From positions 153,194-213,085 of the forward strand of contig NW_013657618.1 of the NCBI RefSeq assembly GCF_000142905.1: 59,892 bases of DNA, in the 5' to 3' direction. This stretch comes from Thecamonas trahens ATCC 50062 (lineage: Eukaryota > Apusozoa > Apusomonadida > Apusomonadidae). A program made the translations under genes and the position numbers. Every line of letters begins with the position of its first letter. Positions within the stretch are counted from its first letter, which is position 1. Shown one piece after another: positions 38,683 through 46,632 of this stretch. The notes below the pieces were generated by a model. That model was not told the DNA's origin, searched no databases, and worked only from the letters and a program-made list of their open reading frames with translations.

Positions 38683-39297
38683 TCAGGATTTGGTCCCCTT
38701 GGCAGAGTCGATGGCCTCGCGGAGGGCGCTGACCCAGCGGATCTTGTCTTCTTTGGTTTCGGCGTACAGCTGGTATGTCCGCTCGGTGACCGCCACGTTA
38801 AAGGTCCAGTTGTGGGTGTGGTGGGCCGGTGGGTTGGCCTCGAGCTCGGCGTCGGTCAGATCGATGGCGCCCTTGGCGCGCGACAACACATCGCCGCCAC
38901 CCTGGTCGGCATACGCAAGGTCTGTGCCGATGATGCAGAACCAGCGTTTCTTCCAGTTGTGGCGCCAGCCGCCTTTCTTGTACAGATAGCCCTCGCACGA
39001 TGCGGCGAGTGTGGGCTCGCGGACGCTCGGGCGCTCCTGCTGAATGCGCATCGAGCTCCGCTTTGCCTCCTTGGCTGCCTTTGTTGCTGCCGCGTCCGAC
39101 GATGCCTGCTGGACGTAGCTGGCCGGTACCAAACCGGCCTCGCCTGTCGGCTTCACCGCCACATACCAGTGCTCATCGACCCGCTTGGCGTCGACCAGCA
39201 GATCGCCGACCATGAAGCCAAGCTCGTCCATCTCGGGCTGCCTGTTGTCCCGCACCGCCACCAGCGTCAGCAAGTTGTTCGACCTGTCCTTGTACAT
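38683..39297 (-). CDS. SH3-PH adaptor protein
   Basis: 204 residues. An N-terminal SH3 domain (LTLVAVRDNRQPEMDELGF, then GDLLVDAKRVDEHWYVAV, then GEAGLVPASYVQ) is followed by a basic Ala/Lys-rich linker and a C-terminal PH domain. The PH domain runs from CEGYLYKKGGWRHNWKKRWF through WTFNVAVTERTYQLYAET to the closing helix IRWVSALREAIDSA. SH3 domains bind Pro-rich peptides; PH domains bind phosphoinositides or proteins. It is probably a small membrane-recruited adaptor. The family is not identifiable beyond its domains. The start is the only in-frame ATG before the SH3 domain. Confidence 0.85.
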   Translation of the reverse strand: MYKDRSNNLLTLVAVRDNRQPEMDELGFMVGDLLVDAKRVDEHWYVAVKPTGEAGLVPASYVQQASSDAAATKAAKEAKRSSMRIQQERPSVREPTLAASCEGYLYKKGGWRHNWKKRWFCIIGTDLAYADQGGGDVLSRAKGAIDLTDAELEANPPAHHTHNWTFNVAVTERTYQLYAETKEDKIRWVSALREAIDSAKGTKS

Positions 39298-39917
39298 CGC
39301 GTATTAGCGCTGACGTGAGTGAGTGCAGCAGTGAGCGATGGCCATGCCTCGACGGCACCTGTCGGCCATGTCGGCCATGACCGGGGCAGACACACACACG
39401 CTCATACACATACATATATGTACATACATGCCCCCCCTAAACAAGCAGACCATGTTGGTGAACTCCACGTACATCTCTTCTTTCTCCCGGGACGAGTGTG
39501 TGGGCATACGGATTGGCAGGGAGTGTGGCTAGCTGTTATCGAATAATCATTGGCCCAACGATCACCAGCCAGACCACAACAACAATCATTGGCCCAACGA
39601 TTACCCGCCAGACCACAACAACAACAATCATTGGCCCAACGATTACCCGCCAGACCACAACAACAACAATCATTGGCCCAACGATTACCAGCCAGACCAC
39701 AACAACAACAATCATTGGCCCAACGATTACCCGCCAGACCACAACAACAACAATCATTGGCCCAACGATCACCAGCCAGACCACCACAACAACAATCATT
39801 GGCCCAACGATTACCCGCCAGACCACAACAACAACAATCATTGGCCCAACGATTATCCCCACTCCGCAACTGCCACCACCCCTCCCCGCCCCCCTCCCCC
39901 ACCCACCCACCAACAGC
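39298..39917. other. Divergent region with 42-bp minisatellite
   Basis: Between the SH3-PH (-) and PPP1R36-like (+) starts. It holds the minisatellite at 39547-39862 followed by a C-rich stretch. The plus frame is open through the array into the gene, but translation from there is unlikely. Confidence 0.6.
39547..39862. repeat. 42-bp minisatellite, 8 copies
   Basis: Units starting tcattggcccaacgat at 39547, 39586, 39628, 39670, 39712, 39754, 39796 and 39838. Spacing is 42 bp except the first (39 bp, one trinucleotide fewer). It lies ~55 nt upstream of the next gene's ATG. Confidence 0.95.
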
Positions 39918-41888
39918 ATGGGTAGAGAGACGCGAGGAAGGAATGGCGGGGAAGAGCTCGGCAGAGCAGGAGGCAGAGGTGGAGGCGGTGGAGGCGGACG
40001 GTTCGACCTGGCAGCAGCCAAGGAGACGGCGCGGCAGCACTTGGACGCGTTCATCGGGCCGACCTTCCTCGCCCTCTTCCACACATCGGCTCTGGACAAG
40101 TTCCTTATGCTCATCCTGAGATACTCGGTCGCCGTGGTGCAGGCTCCGCCCATGCCTGCCAAGGTCATGTCAGAGCTGCTTCGCATCGTCGGCATGCACT
40201 ACGCAGAGCTGCTGCGCATGCCCAGATCGGCTCTGGAGGACCAACGCCGGGCTGCTGCCCATGCTCATCATCGCCGCTCGGCTATGTCCAGTCGCCTTCT
40301 CTCATCTCGCCCAGAAAGCGGTCGGAGAGGCCGGAGACCGGACCGTGGTGCGGCGTCGGGCTCGGCGCTGTCGTCGACGCGACGGACGACGTCGCCGTTG
40401 CCGCTGCTGCTGCGATCGAACATCACCCACAAGGCGCTGATGACACACGGCGGGGGCCGTAGCGGTGGCGCCGGTGGCAGCAGTGCTCGCCACTTCTCGT
40501 CCGCCCGGGCTGATGGTGGACATGTTCGTGGCAAGGTTGTGTATGATGTCTACCGGTCGCCCATGCTCCCGCCGTTCTTCCAGAAGGCCGAGCAGGAGCG
40601 GGTCTTCTACGAGACACTGTACAACTTTGTGGTTCGGCTGGTGGTCTTTGTCTTCAATCCGGCGTACACGGCCTCGCTGGCGACCGAGCTCAACCGGCTA
40701 TTCCGGACCTCGATGTTCAACGCGCGCCAGCCAGCGCTTCCGCCGCCGGACGCCGACGATCCTGTGGCGACGGCGAAGCGGCTGCACTCGTGGCGCCAAG
40801 GCCGCGAGGCGCCGTTCCAGACTTTGTTGGAGAAGTTTGAGAGCACGGTAGTCAAGGGCTCGGGCGGGATGCCCTCGCTGGTGGCACCGTCGTCGCGCTT
40901 CCTCGACGCCGTTCCTGTCCGCAAGGTTATCCACATGCGGTCTCCACTGGTGGCGGCCTTCCTCCCCACCCGCGCTGAGCGCATCAAGGCCGCTGAGGCC
41001 GAGACGCGCGAGATCACCCGCCGCGAGGCCCGCGAGGCCCGCAAGCGCCGCCGCATTGCCCACGATCGCCGCCGCCGTCGCAAAAGGACAGCCCGCCTCG
41101 AGGCTGCCGCCCGCAAGGCCGCAGCCGTCAAAGCCCGCAAGGCCGCCGCCATCTCGGCGCTCACCGGCGGCGCCTCGGCCCGTGCGCCCGATGCACACGA
41201 CGCCGCCGACGGCGACGACCAGTACTCGTTCGACTCGCAGGTCAACGACTCGTCACTCTCCGGCTCGTCGTCGACCTCGTCGGCCTCGTCGTCGTCATGG
41301 TCCTCCTCCGAGTCGAGCCTCGCCTCGGCGGTCTGGGCCAAGGTTCCGTTCCGTGACGAGCTTGGCGACGCCTGGTACGATGGCCTGTACTCGACCGACG
41401 AGCTCAGCGTCCGCATCAACTACGTCAACTCGCGCGCCATAGACGTTCTCCTCGCTAGCCAGAAAGGCAAGCCCAAGTCTGGCGGGGCGAGCCTGACCTC
41501 TTCAAGCGCTGCCGCCGGAGCCGCTGCCACCGGAGCCGCTGCCTCGGCCAAAGACAGCTCGAGCGGCCGGCAGAGCTCTCTGCCGCGGCTTACCGAGGTA
41601 CGGACGGCCTCACTCCGTGGCTCGCGGTCGCGCCCGCTCCACAAGCGATCACTTGTCCGCGGACCGGCCGCGCGCAAGGTCTCCGGCTCTGGTCTGATCT
41701 CGGACGCGTCAATCGCCTCGCTCTCCCAGTCGCACGCCTCGCACGAGGAGCGCAAGCGCCGGACGTCATCAGCCGCCGCCGGCTCCATCGAGGTCGACCT
41801 CCTCGCCGCCCTCAAAAAGGCCAAGCTCAGGCGCGAGGAGACGCTTCGTACCTCAGCCATCGAAGAAGTCGCAGAATTGTATCTGTAG
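39918..41888 (+). CDS. PPP1R36-like protein (tentative)
   Basis: 656 residues. The central region (about 210-330) has EQERVFYETLYNFVVRLVVF, then FNPAYTASLATELNRLFRTS and MFN, and later KVIHMRSPLVAAFLPTRAER. This resembles the order of blocks in PPP1R36, a PP1-binding regulator found in flagellated cells. A PP1 docking (RVxF-type) motif, KVPF, is present near residue 475. An Arg/Ala-rich coiled coil (~360-430) and Ser-rich acidic linkers surround it. The ATG at 39918 is the first after the minisatellite. The family call rests on short similarities. If right, it would target PP1, perhaps at the flagellum. Confidence 0.5.
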   Translation: MGRETRGRNGGEELGRAGGRGGGGGGGRFDLAAAKETARQHLDAFIGPTFLALFHTSALDKFLMLILRYSVAVVQAPPMPAKVMSELLRIVGMHYAELLRMPRSALEDQRRAAAHAHHRRSAMSSRLLSSRPESGRRGRRPDRGAASGSALSSTRRTTSPLPLLLRSNITHKALMTHGGGRSGGAGGSSARHFSSARADGGHVRGKVVYDVYRSPMLPPFFQKAEQERVFYETLYNFVVRLVVFVFNPAYTASLATELNRLFRTSMFNARQPALPPPDADDPVATAKRLHSWRQGREAPFQTLLEKFESTVVKGSGGMPSLVAPSSRFLDAVPVRKVIHMRSPLVAAFLPTRAERIKAAEAETREITRREAREARKRRRIAHDRRRRRKRTARLEAAARKAAAVKARKAAAISALTGGASARAPDAHDAADGDDQYSFDSQVNDSSLSGSSSTSSASSSSWSSSESSLASAVWAKVPFRDELGDAWYDGLYSTDELSVRINYVNSRAIDVLLASQKGKPKSGGASLTSSSAAAGAAATGAAASAKDSSSGRQSSLPRLTEVRTASLRGSRSRPLHKRSLVRGPAARKVSGSGLISDASIASLSQSHASHEERKRRTSSAAAGSIEVDLLAALKKAKLRREETLRTSAIEEVAELYL

Positions 41889-42032
41889 CCGTCGCAGTGG
41901 CCTCGAATGAACAGCTTGGTGCCGATCGGGCGGGAGCAGCCGTAGGGCGGGCGGGAGCAGCCGCAGGGCAGGCAGAGTGGCGACGGAGACATCGAGGTAC
42001 GGAGACACCTCTCCTGAGCGGAAGACTCTGGC

Positions 42033-43454
42033 ATGAGAGCTGTCCACTCGCTAGCGATAAGCATGTTCACCTTGCTGGCTCTGGTTGTTACAGCGAGCTC
42101 GGGTGACGGCTCTACCGCTCCAAGGAGCTCGCCATGTGTGCGGTTCCCGTCGCGGGACGGCGTGCCGCTCTCGCCGGACCAGTGGCGGGCGGAGCTGGCG
42201 AGCGCGGCTGAGGCGGCGCTTGCGGCGGCGGCCGGGAGTGGGTATATGTTTGAGACCGACGGCGGCAAGAGTGCACATGCAGTACACGTGCCATGCATCG
42301 ACGGATCGAGCATTCCGACCGGTCTGGACGCACTTGACGTCGGCCGATCGCTCGGCTTCCCCATCAAGTTCACCTCGCTTCCGGTGGGCGCGCTCACGCC
42401 CGAGGCCATGGCGCCCGATGGCGGGTTTCCGGTTGCGGTCGGTGTGTACGAGGTGAACGAAGGCCAGAGCATCAAGTACTACTTCCCGGACGCGCCGCTG
42501 GCTAGTGAAGGGCTGGTCGATGGTGACACTGCGGCGCGGGCGGGTTTTATGACCGCGCGCAACGTGAGCAAGCGCGATGTGGCTCGCCGCGCGTTTTTCC
42601 ATCCGCCCGAGCTGGAGCGAGCGCGGTATCTCGCAGTCCATCCGCGCGCGCTGGCGCTGGTGGGAGACGAGATGCCAGCGCTGGACGTGCTGGCGCCGGG
42701 CGAGAGTCGGGCGCGTGCGTTGCAGCAGGCAACGGTGTGGATGGGTTCTGCAGGCGTGGTGGCGCACAGCCACTACGACCTCGGCCACAACATGTACGCA
42801 CAGCTGTATGGATCCAAGACGTTTCATCTTGCGCCGCACAGCGCGGTGGATGCACTGGGCGGCGCGTACGCGGCACTGCATCCGGGCAAGCGCATCGCCC
42901 GCGGGCAGCCTGTTCTGGGGCAGTTCCCGCTCGTCGCCGCGCTCGCTGCCGCCGATGTGCTCTACATGCCGCCGATGTGGTGGCACTCTGTCCGTGCCGA
43001 GACCCCGTCGATCTCGGTCAACGTGTGGCATGCTGATGCGGGCGTGGGCGGGGCGCGCGTGGCGAGCGGGCCGCGCGGGCGGGCTGCGCTGCGCCAGTGG
43101 GTGCTCGAAGTTCTGGCCGGCGTCGGCGCGTCGCCTGCTCTCCTTCGAGCGCGGTACACCGAGCCGAGCGTGGGCGGCAGCGCGTGGCGGGAGATCGCGT
43201 GTCCGGAGACGCGTGCCTCTATCGTGGCGACAACAATGGCTGCGCAAACGGTCGCCGACTGCAAGGCTGTGGGCGGCGCCGCGGCTGCCGGCTCGCTCGT
43301 GAGCTCCGAGGCGATCCGAGCCGACATTGCGGCAGCGGCAGCGCGGACAACCGCGCTAGACGTCATCGAGCGCAGCATCTACGCTGTGATGGGTGACGCA
43401 GCTGCCGTCGGACCGTTTATCGCCTGCTTGGAGGCAGGTCATGACGAGTTGTAG
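42033..43454 (+). CDS. Secreted or ER-lumenal JmjC/cupin-like Fe(II) oxygenase
   Basis: 473 residues. A signal peptide (MRAVHSLAISMFTLLALVVT) implies entry to the secretory pathway. The double-stranded beta-helix is recognisable by VVAHSHYDLGHNMYAQLYGS (H247-x-D249), KTFHLAPHSAV, and DVLYMPPMWWHSVRAETPSI, where H318 is the distal ligand. The H-x-D...H set should bind Fe(II) with 2-oxoglutarate, as in JmjC hydroxylases. The Lys-Thr-Phe-x-L strand ('YGSKTFHLAP') is typical of JMJD/FIH-type enzymes. Targets are unknown. The C-terminal ~120 residues are helical. An ER location would be like that of animal JMJD8. Confidence 0.75.
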   Translation: MRAVHSLAISMFTLLALVVTASSGDGSTAPRSSPCVRFPSRDGVPLSPDQWRAELASAAEAALAAAAGSGYMFETDGGKSAHAVHVPCIDGSSIPTGLDALDVGRSLGFPIKFTSLPVGALTPEAMAPDGGFPVAVGVYEVNEGQSIKYYFPDAPLASEGLVDGDTAARAGFMTARNVSKRDVARRAFFHPPELERARYLAVHPRALALVGDEMPALDVLAPGESRARALQQATVWMGSAGVVAHSHYDLGHNMYAQLYGSKTFHLAPHSAVDALGGAYAALHPGKRIARGQPVLGQFPLVAALAAADVLYMPPMWWHSVRAETPSISVNVWHADAGVGGARVASGPRGRAALRQWVLEVLAGVGASPALLRARYTEPSVGGSAWREIACPETRASIVATTMAAQTVADCKAVGGAAAAGSLVSSEAIRADIAAAAARTTALDVIERSIYAVMGDAAAVGPFIACLEAGHDEL

Positions 43455-43664
43455 CAAACATGCGCAGAGCGATCACAGCATCGGCATCGGTCTGTGTCTC
43501 GAGTGGTCGAGTGGGCGAGGCTGGCACGGACAGGCAGAGCGACATGGCGAACGGCGGACAAGTGGTGCCGCCGTGGGAAGATGGGACGGTCGCGGTCTCT
43601 GGTGAGCGGCTTGCACTTGACTGAAGGGCAAGCCAGGAAGGAGAAGAAACTCGCCGCGCCAGTC

Positions 43665-44804
43665 ATGTTTATGGCACACTTTGGCATGGGCTTTGTACGG
43701 ACGGGGGGGTTGGGCAGGGAGGGAGTGAGGGAGCGAGGGAGGGGAGGAGGGGAGGGGAGGGGAGGGGAAGGGGAAGGGGAAGGGGAAGGGGGACTGACTG
43801 GTTTGGTGTTGTGGACATGGGCGTGGGCATGGACATGGGTATGGGTATGTTCTTGATGTGTGCGATGGTGTTTGTCGTCGTGGTGCTGGTCGTCGTCGTG
43901 GTGCTGGTTGTCGTTGTGGTGCTGGTCGTCGACGTGGTGCTGGTCGTCGTCGTGGTGCTGGTCGTCGTCGTGGTGCTGGTCGTCGTCGTGGTGCTGGTCG
44001 TCGTCGTGGTGCTGGTCGTCGTCGTGGTGCTGGTCGTCGTCGTGGTGCTGGTCGTCGTCGACACCTCCGCTTGATCTCGGGGTGCTTTCTCGCTCTCTAC
44101 AGCTGGCCAAAGTGATGCATCAGAAGCTGAGTCTCGGTCAGTGCATGGCTGTAGCCATCGCCCCGGACATGCTGTTCTATCTTGCGGTGATGGCTACGTC
44201 ACGGGAGTCGCTGGTATACAACGGGTCGCTAGCCGGCAAGTCGCTGCCTTTCACCTACACGTTTCCGGTCTCGCACTCGCTGGGCGTCATGATGGCACTG
44301 GCGCTGACGCTGGCGGTGCTCGCCAAGCGGTACAGCGCCCGTGATTTGACAGTCGCACTCGGCCTCGCACTCTCGCACTTTATCCTCGACGGGCTCTCGC
44401 ATCGCGACCCGCTACCGCTGGTGCCGTGGGCGCACTCGCCCGGACTCGACGTGCTTGGCTGGGGGCTGGTGGACAAGCGCCTACCGCTGTTCTTTGGCGA
44501 GCTCACGCTGTTCTTTGCCGGCTACATGGCGTACGACTCGATCACCCATGTACACCACTCGTCGGTCCGGTCGCTCGCCTTGCACAAGCCGAGCGGCTAT
44601 CCCCCGCTGCACTACCTCATCGCCGCGGTTCTTTTCATCCACTGTTTCCTCATGTCTGGCCCTGTGAGCGAGCATGTCGATCCACGCCTCTACACCTTTG
44701 TCCTCGGCCTCCTCACCATTCTCCCCATTTTCCTCGCTACTCTCGTCGACCAAGGGCGCGTCTCTGATATCGTGCTCTCCGAGGCCGACCACAAGATCAG
44801 ATGA
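43665..44804 (+). CDS. DUF457-like multi-pass membrane protein, two exons
   Basis: Exon 1 is 43665-43694 (MFMAHFGMGF) and exon 2 is 44103-44804, giving 243 residues. The 408-nt intron is GTACGG...CTCTACAG and contains an 18-bp minisatellite. Splicing yields MFMAHFGMGFLAKVMHQKLS, like the start of bacterial membrane 'metal-dependent hydrolase' (YdjM/DUF457-type) proteins. Later motifs VSHSLGVMMALAL and LSHFILDGLSHRDPLPLVPW also fit, with His and Asp within membrane segments. About five or six hydrophobic helices are seen. Function in eukaryotes is unknown, and the family resemblance is to prokaryotic proteins. The exon 1 assignment rests on frame, donor consensus and protein similarity. Confidence 0.6.
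43865..44062. repeat. 18-bp minisatellite (gtggtgctggtcgtcgtc) in an intron
   Basis: About eleven copies of an 18-bp unit, mostly perfect, inside the intron of the DUF457-like gene. It reads as a Val/Leu run on one strand and Thr/Ser or Asp/His on the other. Confidence 0.95.
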
Positions 44805-45385
44805 CCGATCGCGGTCTGCCGCGCTGCTACTTTTGCAAACGCTAAAGAGTGTTGATCGATTGAGAAGGAGGGCTCGTCCCCTCTGTGTGTGTGCTTGCAA
44901 CTGCCGAAAAACGCTGATCATCCGTCGCGACATTTCTGCACCGTTTGAATCACCTCCCAGCGGACACGCAAGCCCCCGTCATCCCCTCCCCTCCCCTCTA
45001 CCCTTGCAAACCCACCCACTCACCCCTTGAGCCGCCCGTTTTGAGCCTGGCCAACTGCGATGCACCCGTTTCTCGCCATCTCATCTGATCACGATCACAA
45101 TCACTCACGATCATGATCGTGATCAGGATCACGATCAAGAGCGCGATTGTGATATCGCCCACGTCCAAGTCCAAGATGACCGCCACAATAGCGATCAACC
45201 TCCCCCGACGCCCCCCCCCCCTCCTCCCCCCCCTCCTCTCTCCCCCCCTTCCCCGCCCCTCCCCTCCCCCCTCCCCTCCCCCCCCTCGCCCGCCCCTTTG
45301 GTATCGACTTCTCAACGACCCGCTACGATCGCCAGCGAGGGCGACCACCTCGGCCCGTCGCACACCGCACTCGCCCAAACTCAGC
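44805..45385. other. Intergenic spacer before SEC61G
   Basis: Contains GATC-rich palindromes (45086-45140) and a C-rich pyrimidine tract (45205-45295). No gene was seen; promoter elements for SEC61G presumably lie here. Confidence 0.5.
45105..45122. repeat. 18-bp perfect palindrome TCACGATCATGATCGTGA
   Basis: Self-complementary over 18 bp and flanked by further gatcacgat copies. It is related in sequence to the 18-bp minisatellite at 9545-9850. Role unknown. Confidence 0.6.
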
Positions 45386-46082
45386 ATGGACGCTGTTGTG
45401 GACTTTGCCACCGAGTACTACGCCGACGCCAAGCGGCTGGTGAACAAGTGCGAGAAGCCCGACACTCGCGGTACGTGAGCACGATAGCTTTGACCACGTC
45501 ATGGTATACTTTTTGAATGGTCTGGTCTCTTTGCAGAGGGTGTGGGCGTGAGTATGGCCATGGTCAACTCGCTGGTGACAATGTGACCTCCAAATTTCAT
45601 TGCCGTTTGCCCTCGCCCTCCCCCGCCCTCCCTCCCTCCCCCCCTCCCCCATGGCCATACCACAGCCACCCCCACCCACCCCCCACCCACATATCCATAA
45701 GGTATAACTCCCATGTGTAACCATGAGTATATGTCATCCGTGTCATCCCCCTCCCCCCTCCCCCCCACCCCGCTCTCCACAAAGGCATCCCCCCCCCCCA
45801 CCGCCCACCTCTGCCAAAGCCCCGTCTGTCTGTCTGTCTGTCTGCCCAAGAGTCATGGGCTGGGAAGACTTCCCCCCCCCCCACCCCACCCCACCCCTCC
45901 CCACGGGCATGGATGACAGAACAACCACCACCACCTCAACCACTTCCATCACTCACCTGCTGTGTACAGAGCTCAAGAAGGTGTTTGTTGCCACCGGCAT
46001 TGGCTTTGCTGCCCTCGGCGCCATCGGCTTTGTTTGCAAGCTTGTCTTCATTCCCATCAACAACATCATTGTCGGTTCGTAG
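45386..46082 (+). CDS. SEC61G: Sec61 gamma, translocon subunit, two exons
   Basis: Exon 1 is 45386-45470 and exon 2 is 45970-46082, giving 65 residues (usual length 65-70). Sec61-gamma is the tail-anchored clamp helix of the ER protein-conducting channel. The amphipathic N-terminus ([20 protein letters not shown]) leads to [20 protein letters not shown], then the membrane helix [20 protein letters not shown], ending NIIVGS, all closely matching the family. The 499-nt intron starts GTACGT, ends TGTGTACAG and is C/T-rich. The exon join is phase 1 and restores the invariant Glu. The gene falls below the size most ORF searches would report. Confidence 0.95.
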
Positions 46083-46632
46083 ATGGATGGCGTGGCTCTC
46101 GGATGAGATTGATGCACGTTGTTGTGTGTGGTCTGGTCTAGTCTGGTCTGGTTTGGTCTGGAATGGTGTGGTTTGATTTGGGATGGTGTGATCTCGGTAG
46201 CGGCCCTGGTCGGGTTTGGCGGGCTTGGCTTGACTTGACTTGTCTTGCCCTGTCCTACCTCGCCCTTCCCTGCCCTGCCCTTTCCTGCTCTCCTCCGCCC
46301 CGCCCTACTCTCGCTCCTGGTCTCTCTAGACACGCACTCGCGCACACATATGCTTGCACACGCGCTCGTGTCATGTCTAGGCAGACCCCCATCACCCCCC
46401 ACCACCCCAACCCTCCCTCCTCCCCATCCATCCTCGCACTCTGAACCTGTATCAAACTCGATGAAGCCCCCTCTCCCCCCTCCCTCCATCTCCCCTTGCC
46501 CTCCTCCTCGCCCTCCACAATCGTTCGTTCTGTCGTTGTAAGACACCTGTCTGACACCCACGCGGCCACCTTCTCTCTCTCTCGCCCCCTCCCCCCCCCC
46601 CTCCCCCCTCCCCCCCCCCTCCTCTCCCTCAT
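46083..46632. other. Intergenic spacer with TCTGG repeats
   Basis: Degenerate TCTGG/TTTGG units (46130-46200), Ala/Pro-type C-rich runs and a C/T tract at 46570-46630 just before the next start. No gene was seen. Confidence 0.6.

Noticed and set aside
39498-39917. 140-residue Thr/Gln-rich N-terminal extension of the PPP1R36-like protein
   Set aside because: It begins with a non-ATG codon and is made almost wholly of the 42-bp minisatellite.
43811-44074. Poly-Val hydrophobic protein or poly-Thr/Ser protein from the 18-bp array
   Set aside because: Trinucleotide-like repeat within an intron; no support for translation.
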